64,000 nucleotides of DNA from Ischnura elegans (lineage: Eukaryota > Arthropoda > Insecta > Odonata > Coenagrionidae), in NCBI RefSeq assembly GCF_921293095.1, contig NC_060251.1:91374566-91438565 (forward strand), in the 5' to 3' direction. The stretch's first letter is position 1. Each line of letters starts with the position of its first letter. The notes beneath the pieces were generated by a model that was not told the DNA's origin, searched no databases, and saw only the letters and a list, made by a program, of their open reading frames with translations. The position numbers and the translations under genes were made by a program. Below, in pieces: positions 26,760-37,501 of this stretch.

Positions 26760-28325
26760 GTAACTGAATAAGTATTGCCTATGACAGTAAAATAAATTAT
26801 GAATTCATCCAAATGTTTGCGTAAAAAGCGTTTGATACACTTTCTCACGTTCTCACGTCTATTTATTTAGAACGTAACATTACAAAGAGCAAAAACAACA
26901 GGCAACCACGCAAATTACAACTGAGAAAATTATGAAACCGAGGGTAAATTGAGCAACTGGGTATATTCGACACCTATTGGAAGATAATAACATCACAAGC
27001 TAGAAAATCAGTCAATCACCATAATTTCTATCCACCCTTCCGAAAATTGTGAAAACAAAGATTCATCTCCTGTATTAGCATTCCACACTTTATTGCTTTC
27101 AAAAAAACTATTATTAATCATAACTGGGAGATGAGATCAGTCCATTTTCTTCCAAAACGTTTCCTTCATAGATAAACGGAACAGTACATAATATGTATGA
27201 TCAGCACGTAAAAAACGGCTCAGCAGCAGAGATGATTGCAAAATAATATCGTGGGAAGAGAGGAATATCGTCTATAAATGGGGAAGAGCTGGTGAGAGGA
27301 TCGATAAGCCAGAGTTCAAAGTGAAAATCTACCGAAGGGTCAGATAGGAAGCGTAGCATTGCGTCTTACGAGGAGCGTGAAGGTGTGGAGACAGGAAAAA
27401 GCGGAGACGCTGAAAAAGTCGAGAATGAAGATAATGCAGAATGCAAGAAGTGTATAAGGGGGGACGCTCCTTTATCCCCGAAATGATGAAAAAAAAGGTA
27501 ATAACTACAATCTCAATCAAAGCAATGAACAATAGGGTGGTTTCCTCTTATTTTTTCATTGCCTAAATCGAGAACGTATTTCACGCTTTTAGATTTTTAA
27601 ATGACGATATCTATTCTTCGCGAGTAAATGAAAAGTGAAAATTTTCAAGCGCGCGAAAACGCGACAGCTAATTGTACGAATGCTGAGAAAAGTCCGAGTG
27701 ACGTCATTCTGGTTCCGGGTGCCGTTGTGTGAGGCCACCTTGGTGCGAGGCTATGAGCGCCGATTCAGGCTGCTAGCAGGTAGCAGATTACCCCACTAGC
27801 AGGCAGCGTTTGGCTTAAATAAGGATTATTAATACCCTATCACACAAAGGAAAATTTCCGACCTAAGGCAATTTTAATAGGTGATTACTAAGAAATGTTT
27901 CCCTGAGCTCTGTGCCTCATGCATGCATTGGTAATCTCATACGATGTAAAACTCCTGATTACTCGTATGGTATCTGGGCCTCTATGATGTCACGTGGAGT
28001 GGCATCGCATGGGCGCCAATCTGGCCTTTTTCAAATAAGGTTAACATTGACCATTAACATTCGTCTAAACTGGGATTTATAAAACCAAATAATTTGTATA
28101 TTATGAATACACTAATGGTGGGTAACGAATCGCAATCATTGCCTTTCGTTTTCTTTGATGAAGGAAACTATCCCATTCATGAACTAGTGTTATCGTACTC
28201 CATAACTTCAATTCAATTAGATACGTATTTATTCATTCCTGTACCAATGAAAACAGCATCATTGGCCTTTTACAACGGGGTTTTAAACTAAACAATCAAA
28301 CGTACGCGATCATCACTGCCCTGGA
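26760..28325. other. no gene seen
   Basis: AT-rich. Contains one TGACGTCA at 27699-27706 in a somewhat GC-richer patch (27650-27760). No gene supported. Confidence 0.45.
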
Positions 28326-28329
28326 TAGA

Positions 28330-28412
28330 GGCAGCCTACCCATACGGGACTCGAACCCGAGTCCTCTTGTGTGGCAGGTAGGGGCTTTACCCGGCTGCCA
28401 CCGAGACCAGCA
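28330..28412 (-). mobile_element. tRNA-like SINE head or tRNA pseudogene
   Basis: On the minus strand there is an A-box-like TGGCAGCCGGGTAAAGC (28384-28400) and an excellent B box GGGTTCGAGTCCC (28346-28358), spaced as in a tRNA. The text between resembles an anticodon arm (CCTACCTGCCACACAAGAGG). No complete cloverleaf with a paired acceptor stem was found, so a functional tRNA is unlikely. Confidence 0.5.
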
Positions 28413-28539
28413 AAATATGTTTTTTATATAGTATCATGGTGTATTTTTCTTAAAATTACTCAACCTAGACATGCATTTATCCTCCCACCCAAAGATAATT
28501 CTCTACATTTTGATCACAGTAATGATGTGAGAGAGATGG

Positions 28540-29095
28540 AAAGGAAACATAATTGGAAAAACTAAACATGGTGGACGACAAGAGGGCAATTCTAGTGAAT
28601 ATTCGGTGGAGATAATAGGATATGGATAGGCGGCTACTTAAGGGCGAAGGGACAGAGCGTAGCCAGGGGGTGGTCCGGAGGGTCCGGACCCCCAAATATA
28701 AAAACACAATTATTTTCCTTCACAAAATAAAACAAAATATTGAAAAATCATGAATTTACAAAATATTTCTTTAACAAATCAAGTTTTTTCGATTATGAAA
28801 AGTGTTAAAATCAGTTTAAAACTCATTACCTAGTGTCCTGTTTTTCAAAAATTGTCCGCCCTAGTTTTGGACCCTACCCCCACGAACGAAATCCCTGGCT
28901 TTTGATCCCTGATTTCTATGCCACTGCGAATGGATGCTGAAAACAGATATAGATGGGTGAATGCTGGGTGAGCGAGGACGGGGCGGGAAGAGAAAACAAC
29001 GTTCATGGATAAGATCAATATGTCTCAGGTCGAACTGAAGAAAGAATTTCAACGTAGGAGGGGGAAGGCCGATATGATCACTAAAATCACTCCCA
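28540..29095 (+). mobile_element. LINE 3' tail, split by a hAT MITE
   Basis: With the MITE (28653-28926) set aside, the plus strand reads IWIGGYLRAKG then MLKTDIDG and GERGRGGKRKQ. This is the post-reverse-transcriptase tail in the same order as the minus-strand copy at 30.8-31.1 kb. The upstream part has stops (near 28564). Dead and 5'-truncated. Confidence 0.6.
28653..28926. mobile_element. hAT-type MITE, copy with GGTCCGGA core
   Basis: Ends are CAGAGCGTAGCCAGGG and, inverted, CAGTGGCATAGAAATCAGGG. Flanks CGAAGGGA (28645-28652) and CGAATGGA (28927-28934) match at 7 of 8. The interior (CCGGACCC, TTTTCCTTCA, TTTTTTCGATTATGAAAAGTG, CCTGTTTTTCAAAA) aligns with the split copy at 35420/38154 and serves as its uninterrupted reference. 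Confidence 0.85.
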
Positions 29096-29099
29096 CATT

Positions 29100-29735
29100 G
29101 AGGACCTCTACAAGGAAACAGACGTAGAATTACTTATTTTTAATTTTCTCTCCCAATAATTTACGTCTCTCAATTAAGCATACAGTAAAGTGGGGTATAT
29201 TGCCCCCCTTTCAAAACAAATACCGGGATTAGCGTAGGTTTCCATAAAAGCATTGGAATTATTCCGGAATCAAATGGTTCCGAAGTTGACCTCAAGGTGT
29301 CGATTACAGCGCAATCAACTCCAGCGTTCCCGTCTACACTTACAGTGATAAATTGAAAGGAAAATTCCGAAAGGAGGGAAAAAGGAATAAGTAACTTGAA
29401 TCAAAGATAATTGAGAGAGAGAGAGAGAGAATACTCTATTTCGTAATCCTAATAAAGAATTTTTAAAACAAAAATTTGAGACATACTCGGAGGCAACTCA
29501 GCCTCGTATGAGCGTTCTATAAATTTATAAGAGAAAATTCTTCCGAAATGTGCAAATATTCCAATATTTAGCGGACCATTTTTTAATAAATACAAACAAA
29601 ACAAGAAAAGATTAACTTATATAGGCAACTCGACAAGACAATTTATCGGTGCAGAATAAGAATAGAAAGGAGAGAGGTAGAGGAGGAATAGGTTAAAATA
29701 GGAACTGCCCCACTGAAACCGAGAGGACTTTTCCA
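29100..29735. other. no gene; short (GA)n microsatellite
   Basis: AT-rich. A GA repeat of about 9 units lies at 29412-29430. Nothing else supported. Confidence 0.6.
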
Positions 29736-29739
29736 AGCA

Positions 29740-30125
29740 TTATGTATCGCAACCCGTATCGTATCGAGAGCGTTAAAGGGGGTTCGAAACCTTTTTTTCT
29801 CTCCTCCAGTCTCTCCACCAACACAACTACCCCCGTCCCTTCGGGAAGGAAACGGGGTCAGCGAAAACCTGTCCGCGACGTTGAGGCCGTCGACCCCGCG
29901 GGTGACTCCTCCCTTTCGCAGGCCCGGAGGTCCCGCTCCTTCCGCGGTCTTTCGCCGTCCTCCGCCGCCACCCGGTTGTGGGTCAGAGATCGGCCGGCGA
30001 GCGGGGAACTTTCTATAGAGAAAAAACCCAATCCTCCTTCGGCTAGAGTACCTACCCCTCCGCCCTCCCCATCCCCACCGTTCCGTACCCAGCATCTAGC
30101 CGTTACAGACGTGCGTGGCTGACCC
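29740..30125. other. GC-rich island with open frames on both strands
   Basis: About 380 bp stands out from its surroundings by high G+C and CpG content. It carries a 126-codon plus frame (29742-30122) and a 150-codon minus frame (29643-30095). Both translate to low-complexity Arg/Ser/Pro/Gly strings without a known domain. Inverted CCAAT boxes (CCAATGAC / TATTGG, 30124-30151) follow its right edge. It may be a CpG-rich promoter remnant or an exon of unknown sense; I cannot choose a coding strand. Confidence 0.35.
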
Positions 30126-30439
30126 AATGACAGATAGAGCTCTTATTGGTATTATGGGGACGAAAGTGAGACTGATTTCTGCCACGTAACCTCGCGATAT
30201 GCACTTTGATTAAATTTTAGTTTATGCAGATATTAGCCCTTTCAGTCATAGTGTCCATTAAAATGGACATGACAAAGAGGAATTAAACCTCCCAATTTGC
30301 ATACTTGTACATAAGTAATAATTATGGACAGATACCATCAAATTTACTTCGCGAAAAATAGCCAATCTTTTTGGGGAAGTGTTTATTTCGTCATAATTAA
30401 GTTTAATAAGCAAAAAGAACAATTTTCATCAACGTAGAG

Positions 30440-30560
30440 AAATAGGCTCAAGGAAACCGGGTGAGTAGATCTTTTGAATGCTGAGTGCTGATCGATGGGC
30501 AACGGGTTCGATTCCCAATAGAACCTTCGGGTACTCCAACAAATGTCCTGCTGTACGAGG
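30440..30560 (+). mobile_element. tRNA-like SINE head
   Basis: The B-box match GGGTTCGATTCCC begins near 30505, preceded by a weak A-box-like region (GGGTGAGTAGATCT). No acceptor stem was recognised. Probably a tRNA-derived SINE fragment. Confidence 0.35.
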
Positions 30561-30799
30561 TGGAATAAGGAAAGTGGCTGGCCCTTCGATCATAAATGAG
30601 TGAAACATGTCAGTATACAAATAAAAAGACATGAAACTGGATGTTAGATAATCTTTAGGTTAATCCTTTGAGTCACAACGATATATGAATCAAAATCTTA
30701 GCCTTTAGGGATGATGGAAGACTGTTGTAGTCGGTAAAAAAGTGAATAAGCAACATTATTATTCTACCGATAAATGTATGTTTCCATGGAGTACTTCAG

Positions 30800-31145
30800 A
30801 AACATTCTGGGACCCTACCCTTCCTTCAAGAACTCCCCTCTTCAATTCACTATAAAGCCTACTCCCGTTCATTCCACCTAAAACATCCTATTCTCTTCCT
30901 TCCTCTCCCACGTTTACCCAACATTCTACCCTCGAACATTGTTTTCAACATCCCTCCCCGCTAAATACTCCATTCCATACCTTATGTCTCCTCCGTATCT
31001 CTTATACAAGTTGCTTCCCCTCATCCAACATGCCCAGCACTCGTCGTTCCATCTCCTCTCCGTCCACTTCACCTTCTCAATTCTTCTCCACGCCCACATC
31101 TCGACCGCCTCCAGTCTCCGGCAATCTAGGCGCCTTGTAAAAATT
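30800..31145 (-). mobile_element. LINE ORF2 C-terminal region and tail
   Basis: The minus strand encodes RLEAVEMWAWRRIEKVKWTERR, broken into RLEAVEMWAWRRIEK and VKWTERR around 31095-31040, the hallmark stretch after the LINE reverse transcriptase. It then decays through frame breaks into a KRGRGRKR-type tail near 30850. It is the best preserved of the LINE tails here, but frame breaks exclude function. Confidence 0.75.
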
Positions 31146-31349
31146 TCCGCTTAACAACAGCAATCTATAATAATTTTCCTGCACCCACCATTTTCGTTAC
31201 AAAATTCTTCCGGAAACTATTAATTTAAAATATTTTTCCGCTTCATGCACTTTCGCATTGATACATTAAACTTGTTTGATTAATTGACTGAATTGAGTTA
31301 TGGAGCCATCGTTAACTTAGGCCCAAACTCGAGAATTATCTTGATAAAC

Positions 31350-31631
31350 CAAGGGCGTACCCAGGATCAAAACTAGAGGGGAGCAAGCCGCGGTAGTTCA
31401 ATTTATATAACAGAAAAGGTAATGAAACCAAAATTTCAAGAAAATAATAACAGCGCTTTATTAGTTTTTAAAATTATTTGATTCGAAAAAACGTTTTTAT
31501 CTTAATTACATGTTTTGTACTTGCATCAATTTTCTTGAATTTAAAGAAAAATCTGTTCAAAATTTTCGTTTTGAACTAAATTTACCTTTCTTAAACTGTC
31601 CCCTCCTGCCCCCCCAGTGGTTACGCCCATG
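31350..31631. mobile_element. hAT-type MITE with TGATAAAC duplication
   Basis: Ends are CAAGGGCGTACCCAGG and, inverted, CATGGGCGTAACCACTGG. A perfect 8-bp duplication TGATAAAC lies at 31342-31349 and 31632-31639. 282 bp, non-coding, AT-rich core. Confidence 0.9.
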
Positions 31632-31639
31632 TGATAAAC

Positions 31640-32705
31640 CTCAGGGTTGTTGGAAATTTTATAATATGCCGAAGATTCTCTGATAAACAAAAGAATAATA
31701 ATACGTACAAATGACTAATTTTTCATTTTCAGTAATTTCATGGCGATAAATTCATTACATATCGAGATAAACTTTTCAAACTCGACGATTTTCTGTAATC
31801 ATGCGGTAATATAGCACTGGTTACAGCCTCCACGACACCCGGCGTTGCGGCACTGAAAGAGCATCTACGTGAAAATGGTCTCGAGCCTTTTTTTTCATTT
31901 CGAAGAAAAAAAAAGTCTCTACGACTCAAATGGTAAGGAGACAGTGAGCGTCTGGGAGGAATTCTGACAAATTCGGAATACATTCCATAGATGAGGGAAA
32001 AACGAGGTTACATCCTCCGCAGAGATTTAGCTTGGGAAAATGCAAAATAATTCCAGCATGCTGCTCGGCTTACACTAGGAGAGGCAGTTTACCGCAGCAG
32101 GAGAAGCACGCAAGACAGTCGTTCAGTTTAGAGTATACCTTTTAGTCTTCCAGTGTTATCGTTAACTTTCGAACGATTTTCTCCACCATAGGTACAGCAT
32201 CATCAGGGTTTTATATGAAAATTCTTTTATTTTTCGCTGTTTATTTCTCATTTCTCCCTAGAAGTATCTCACTTTACTTTTCAATATGTCATATTAAAAT
32301 AATAGCGGCAAAACGAAAACAATCACAAGCTTATTAAAATCCCTGATGAAGCCGCAATGAGGTGAAAGAGTTTGGAAAATAATAAAAATGTATTAGAAGA
32401 CTGTATTAGACTAAAAATTAATACTAGCTACTACCTACTCTCTACAAAATGAAGCAGTTCGCAATATCTACGAACTAATGAAGAATTTGAGTCTTTTCAG
32501 GCTTAACCGGTGGTGAATAAGGAATACCGCACGAAATAAATGGTTCCGGGGGGCCGGGCCTCGGAAATTTACACAAAATTCATTTTCATGGTAAAAAGAG
32601 AAATAATAACTACAAAACGTTGCCCATTTTTCATTGAATTTTATTAAATTCCTTTGTATCTTCTCAAGTACCTAATAATAAATTTAAAAGGCAGATGAAA
32701 TTCAT
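31640..32705. other. no gene; inverted CCTGATGA motifs
   Basis: CCTGATGATGCTG occurs on the minus strand (about 32190-32204) with TCGAAAG about 30 nt on. CCTGATGAAGCCG...GTGAAAG occurs on the plus strand at about 32341-32370. Such CTGATGA...GAAA arrangements occur in tails of Penelope-like retroelements, where they can form hammerhead ribozymes. No complete fold was established. Confidence 0.3.
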
Positions 32706-32714
32706 CCATATACA

Positions 32715-32970
32715 CAGTGGCGTAACTAGGAATATGCTTCGGAGGGAGATTAGAAGGCCTGGGGGTGCGACCCCCTCCCCCAGGCAACGGGTGGTCTGGG
32801 GAAATTTTTTTTTAATTACATACCTGGAAATGCATTTTACGTCATTAATAAATACTCTTTAACTTTAGGAAGATGGAGTTATTATATGCCAGAACTAGAA
32901 AATAGTTTTAAATTCTTTTGTTTCTCTGAGGCTTTGGGGGAGATCTATCCCCCCAATGGTTACCCCACCG
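32715..32970. mobile_element. hAT-type MITE with CATATACA duplication
   Basis: Starts CAGTGGCGTAACTAGG; the right end read inverted is CGGTGGGGTAACC. A perfect 8-bp duplication CATATACA lies at 32707-32714 and 32971-32978. G/C runs follow both ends. 256 bp, non-coding. Confidence 0.9.
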
Positions 32971-32979
32971 CATATACAT

Positions 32980-33885
32980 ATACTGCAAAGGAAACAGAGT
33001 GAGTATCGTTATGACATCTCAGTGAGATTCGAAGAGAGTAAGATGTGAATACTGAACGACGTGAGACTTAGGCCATCTGCATCACCAAAATAGCGACTTT
33101 AAATAGTCTCAGTATGAAATATAGTGAAAGGCGCATATTTTTTCCCACGACCTGCAGCCGCAAATGCAGAAGCGCCTCTTACACAAATTTCTTAAGTATT
33201 TTCCATGCTAAAAAATTAATGGCAATTGATATGTTTTATTTATGGTTTTTCACTTTCCCCATTAAATCATATATCCTGTATCCACTTCAAAATTCTGCTA
33301 TTCACAATGGTCTTACATAATACCCATAGTAGGTCACCCGAAATTGCCGCCGAAAACCCACATATCGCAGATTGTACCATAAAACATAAAACTCTGGGGC
33401 AAATACCAATGAAACGTTGACACGTGCCCACGTAAATTTTAAGATGCGAGTTGAAGGGTTATATATTAAATATGCCAAGAAGCCCAACACCTTGTGATAA
33501 TACTACGCGGAAGCATCACTTCCGTTGGGCCAATATATTTCTATGACGAATAATTCGTTCAAAACTTCTTGAAATTTACAGATCATAAAAAGTGGACCCT
33601 TGTCAACATTTTCTTGGGTTTAAAATTTGAAAGTTTGAAATCACTATTTTCTAGAAGCAGTTTTTTATTCTTAAAGCACTGGCAAAGAAGTCACTTCCAA
33701 AAGGTGAACCCCTTACCATCGCTAACTCCACGCTTTGTGGTAAATGTAGTTTATTCAAAAATTTCAACGAGAACAGCAATGAGATTCAAATCAATTGTGA
33801 AGCCCATATTCCCTCGCGTTGCCATTCTTGATAGATCCCAAGAGCCTAGCATCTAGTAGCGTTGAACCTCGGTAAAATTCCCAAG
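32980..33885. other. no gene seen
   Basis: AT-rich. Frames up to 95 codons have no recognisable similarity or splice context. Confidence 0.45.
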
Positions 33886-33889
33886 GGAA

Positions 33890-33970
33890 TTTAATAACCT
33901 GGATAACGTAGAGGTCTGCGCAGCCAAAGGTCTGTGGTTCCATTCCCGGCCCAAGGGGATTTTTATCTCA
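33890..33970 (+). mobile_element. tRNA-like SINE head
   Basis: A tRNA-like arrangement: TGGATAACGTAGAGGTCTGCGCAGCC (A-box and anticodon-arm region), then GTGGTTCCATTCCCGGC (B-box-like). The B box is degenerate, so a functional tRNA is unlikely. Confidence 0.4.
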
Positions 33971-33974
33971 TGGC

Positions 33975-34630
33975 GCTTAGTTCAAATTTCACGGTCTTCC
34001 ACGCGACAAGTTTTAATATCACAACCTGAGATACAAGCGTGTCATTCGTAGCAAAAAATGACTAACGACCGGTCGAGTTTTTAATGTGTCCTCACGAGGG
34101 GTCGAATAACTCCCATCGCCGTATACCTACTGTATTTTCCCGTGACGTACGACTTGTTTATAACTCATGTAATCATACGGAAACTTTCAGGGTATGTAGA
34201 GCAGCCGACGGTCGACATTTGCCTGAATCAAAAAATGGACATGAAGATACAGGCTAATTTTGACAAGGGTACCTTCAACAATTTCTGGAAAGTTAAATGA
34301 AACAGTTTAAGTTTTAAAAAAAGATTTCGTCGCGAAAAATATATCGATCAAATGAGAGTGATGCATTCGATAGAGACAAAAAAACCTGAAAATTTCTCCT
34401 CCTACTTCGATGCCTAAAAGAGATTGTGCGTTTCTTAAACGAGTTTATACAGTTATTGGCAACTTATATGAGATTTGTTTGTGGAGTCCTTTTAGCGCTG
34501 GACTTGCTTTAGTTTCAATCCGAGCTTTCTTTCTAGCACGCGATGTACCTACCATTGCAGGAATTTACATTACATACATTGTGCATACATGTTTTTTCCG
34601 TGCCTACGCAATTTATTACGCGCTCTGCCA
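33975..34630. other. no gene seen
   Basis: Non-coding. The 141-codon plus frame starting at 34410 owes its second half to the minisatellite that follows. Confidence 0.5.
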
Positions 34631-34633
34631 ACT

Positions 34634-35252
34634 CCCTGACAAAAATAAACTCCACCATGGTGGGTACAGGAAGGGTACAGGAAGGGTGGCATCCTTCATG
34701 GTGGGTAGTTACCCTTGCAGAACCCACGCCCTACCCACCATTAAGGGTAAGGGAAGGAGAGAAAAATCCTTCGTGTACCCTTCCTTGGAACTCCTTCCCT
34801 TACCATCCGTGTACCCTTCCTCTACCCACCATTAAGGGTAAGGGAAGGAGAGAAAAATCCTTCGTGTACCCTTCCTTGGAACTCCTTCCCTAACCATCCG
34901 TGTACCCTTCCTCTACCCACAATTAAGGGTAAGGGAAGAGGAGAAAAATCCTTCGTGTACCCTTCCTTGGAACTCCTTCCCTTACCATCCGTGTACCCTT
35001 CCTCTACCCACCATTAAGGGTAAGGGAAGGTGAGAAAAATCCTTCGTGTACCCTTCCTTGGAACTCCTTCCTTAACCATCCGTGTACCCTTCCTCTACCC
35101 ACAATTAAGGGTAAGGGAAGGAGAGAAAAATCCTTCGTGTACCCTTCCTTGGAACTCCTTCCCTTACCATCCGTGTACCCTTCCTCTACCCACCATTAAG
35201 GGTAAGGGAAGGAGAGAAAAATCCTTCGTGTACCCTTCCTTGGGACTTAGCA
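34634..35252. repeat. minisatellite A, 91-bp unit, about six copies
   Basis: The marker TTAAGGG begins at 34741, 34832, 34923, 35014, 35105 and 35196, a constant 91-bp step. Units 1, 3 and 5 carry CCCTTACC and end before CCATTAAG; units 2 and 4 carry TAACC and end before CAATTAAG. The array is therefore built of 182-bp dimers. Since 91 is not a multiple of 3, translated frames across it are meaningless. A leader at 34634-34740 (GGGTACAGGAAGGGT repeats) links it to minisatellite B. Confidence 0.95.
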
Positions 35253-35932
35253 TTTATAACTGAAGAAAACATATCCTGAAAGACTCTCCTTAGCTACTTT
35301 TTCCTGCTAAAGAGTATTGAGTTCCGTACAAGAACGTAAGCAGTCTTTGAAAGCAAATATAGACGGGCTACACAACTAATCTTTAAAATTTCCTTAAGGA
35401 AAACAATAGTAGACATATTCAGTGGCGTAGCCAGGGGTGGGGTCCGGAGGGTTCGGACCCTCCGCCCCCCCGAAGTATAAAAACACAATCATTTTCCTTC
35501 ATAATAGAAATCAAAATATTAAAAAATAATGAATTTAAAAAATATTTCTTTGACTATTGAAGTTTTTTCGATTATGAAAAGTGTTTGAATAAGTTGAATT
35601 CCAATCCCAGACGGCACAGAACCCTCCGTATCTAATTCGTATGTACATAGTACCCATTGACTAAGGGGATACTATGCCGCTTCGTCGCTTTTCGTCAATG
35701 GATAATTTCCGTTCGCGGCCTGTCGACGAAGCGCGTACGCAGCATGTGAATGTCCGCTACTAAGCACGTACGATTGGATACGAAGCGCGCAGGAACACGG
35801 CACTCAGGCTAATCTCAATCGATTAGGTCGACATTAGATATATCGTAACTCGCACGATCGAAAAATGTATCGAACGCAACACAATCGATAGCTACCGACC
35901 GTAGCGAGAACCTTGATACGAATCATTATGAA

Positions 35933-36080
35933 TTGTAAGTTCTCAATAGGTAAATAACACCATATCATGAATTCTAATTACCATGAAAGACTCACGACCG
36001 ACAAAGTTTTGTCGGTTGTGAGTTTTTCATGGTAATTAGAATTCATGATATAGTATTATTTACCCATTGAGAACTTACAA
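35933..36080. repeat. 148-bp near-perfect palindrome
   Basis: Two arms of about 73 bp with only a few mismatches meet at a 2-nt centre near 36006 (CGACAAA-GT-TTTGTCG). Outer ends are TTGTAAGTTC and GAACTTACAA. It lies near the left end of the THAP transposon and could be a nested fold-back element. Confidence 0.95.
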
Positions 36081-37370
36081 AACTTACTCGGCCACTTAAA
36101 TAACTCTGCGAAAAATGAGATTCTCATGGCTAATTCACGCACCCCCAGCATCCAGCATTGTTAAGTGGCTCGTACTTACTTGGAAACCTTGAGATGTTAA
36201 TGAGAGTAAATTCTTATTAATTTTGACACTAAATAAGACATCACATAGCCCACGAGCATTAAAAAGCTTACCCTAAAGCCTGACGAAATAAAATTTTTAA
36301 ATAAAAATTGCCGATGAAACAGGATTGCTGACACATCTGCTATTAGTATGATCGAATTCATCAAAATGCAAGCAAAAATTAACGTATAGTTCAGTCTCAG
36401 CTACTAAAACTTACCCATATCAGGCGCTAAAGTATTTGAAAAATTATTTGGGATGAGTAAAAGTCCCTAGGTCACTGCAGTAAATGTATCACCCTATTAA
36501 AAATATGAAAGTCCTGCCAAATCACCAGCATAAACACTTGTAAAATAAAACATGTTATCTCTTAGATCACACCTCCGATTTTATACTTACTTTGCATGAA
36601 GTCACCACCGCAAGAAATTTTAAAGAGGCAGGAAAGAAAAAACCCACAGAAGTACAATACATATATTATGTATTTTCTATTGTCAACCACAATAATATTT
36701 CCAATTTTCTCTTCTATCCCACATCTAATTTAGCGAAACAATTACTCTTATTCTCTTTCGAATAGAAAATTATTTAAGAGGACTGGTCGATACATACAAA
36801 CTATCGTCAATACTTTCTCCGATGAACGTCCACTATCACTGCACCAACTTGCACAAATCAAATCCACATCCACAAATATGTCACTTCTGCCACAATGTCC
36901 GTCTTCTTGGCGACAGGTAACAGTGAAGCAATGGTACCTTCCTCCAATCTGGGCACCTCCAATTCAGCAAGAATTTTCTCCTCGTCTTCTCGTCCAAGGC
37001 CACAGATTATTTTCTGATATCACAAGGACCGATGTGAAGCTCAGACACCTAAAATTAATAAATAATAAAATACCATGTAACTTATTAGGTCAAATCATTT
37101 CCAATTTTTGGTATTTCTGCATGAGAAATCAAATTACTAGGCTCGTAAATATAGTAAATATTTTTATTGTTTTAAACTATAGCATAAGATAATTTGAAAT
37201 GATGAAAGCCGACGTGTAATACACCATAGGGCAAGCTAAGAAGCAATATTCGAACCTATAAACTTGGCAGCTTATTCCTAGTTTCTCCTTTAACCACACG
37301 TTTACCGAATGAATTAATACAAAAAAGACAACTAAAATGCAAGAATTTTCAAAAGAATTGCTGCTACAAT

Positions 37371-37398
37371 ATTTTGAATCACCATGGTGATTCAAAAT
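37371..37398. repeat. perfect 28-bp palindrome
   Basis: ATTTTGAATCACCA followed directly by its exact complement, inside the intron region of the THAP remnant. Confidence 0.95.
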
Positions 37399-37471
37399 TT
37401 ATTTTATTTTGCATGTTTGTATTGTGCATTTTTAGTACTGAATAGTACTATAGTACTTCAGTACTGAATAG

Positions 37472-37501
37472 TTCGGGATGTTGATGCATCAACATCCCGA
37501 A
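37472..37501. repeat. perfect 30-bp palindrome
   Basis: TTCGGGATGTTGATG followed directly by its exact complement. Just upstream are short GTACT/AGTAC inverted motifs (37435-37470). Confidence 0.95.

Noticed and set aside
28330-28412. Functional tRNA gene
   Set aside because: A and B boxes are present, but no complete cloverleaf with a paired acceptor stem was found; a SINE head is more likely.
30225-30290. piggyBac-type MITE end CCCTTTCAGTCATAGTG with a GTCCATTAAAATGGAC hairpin
   Set aside because: The flank is TTAG rather than TTAA and no opposite end was located.
34741-35252. CRISPR-like array
   Set aside because: The units are directly adjacent 91-bp minisatellite copies with no unique spacers, and the DNA is eukaryotic.
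34410-35263. Long frames across the 34.6-35.2 kb array
   Set aside because: They are translations of a 91-bp tandem repeat, whose period is not a multiple of three, so they have no protein meaning.
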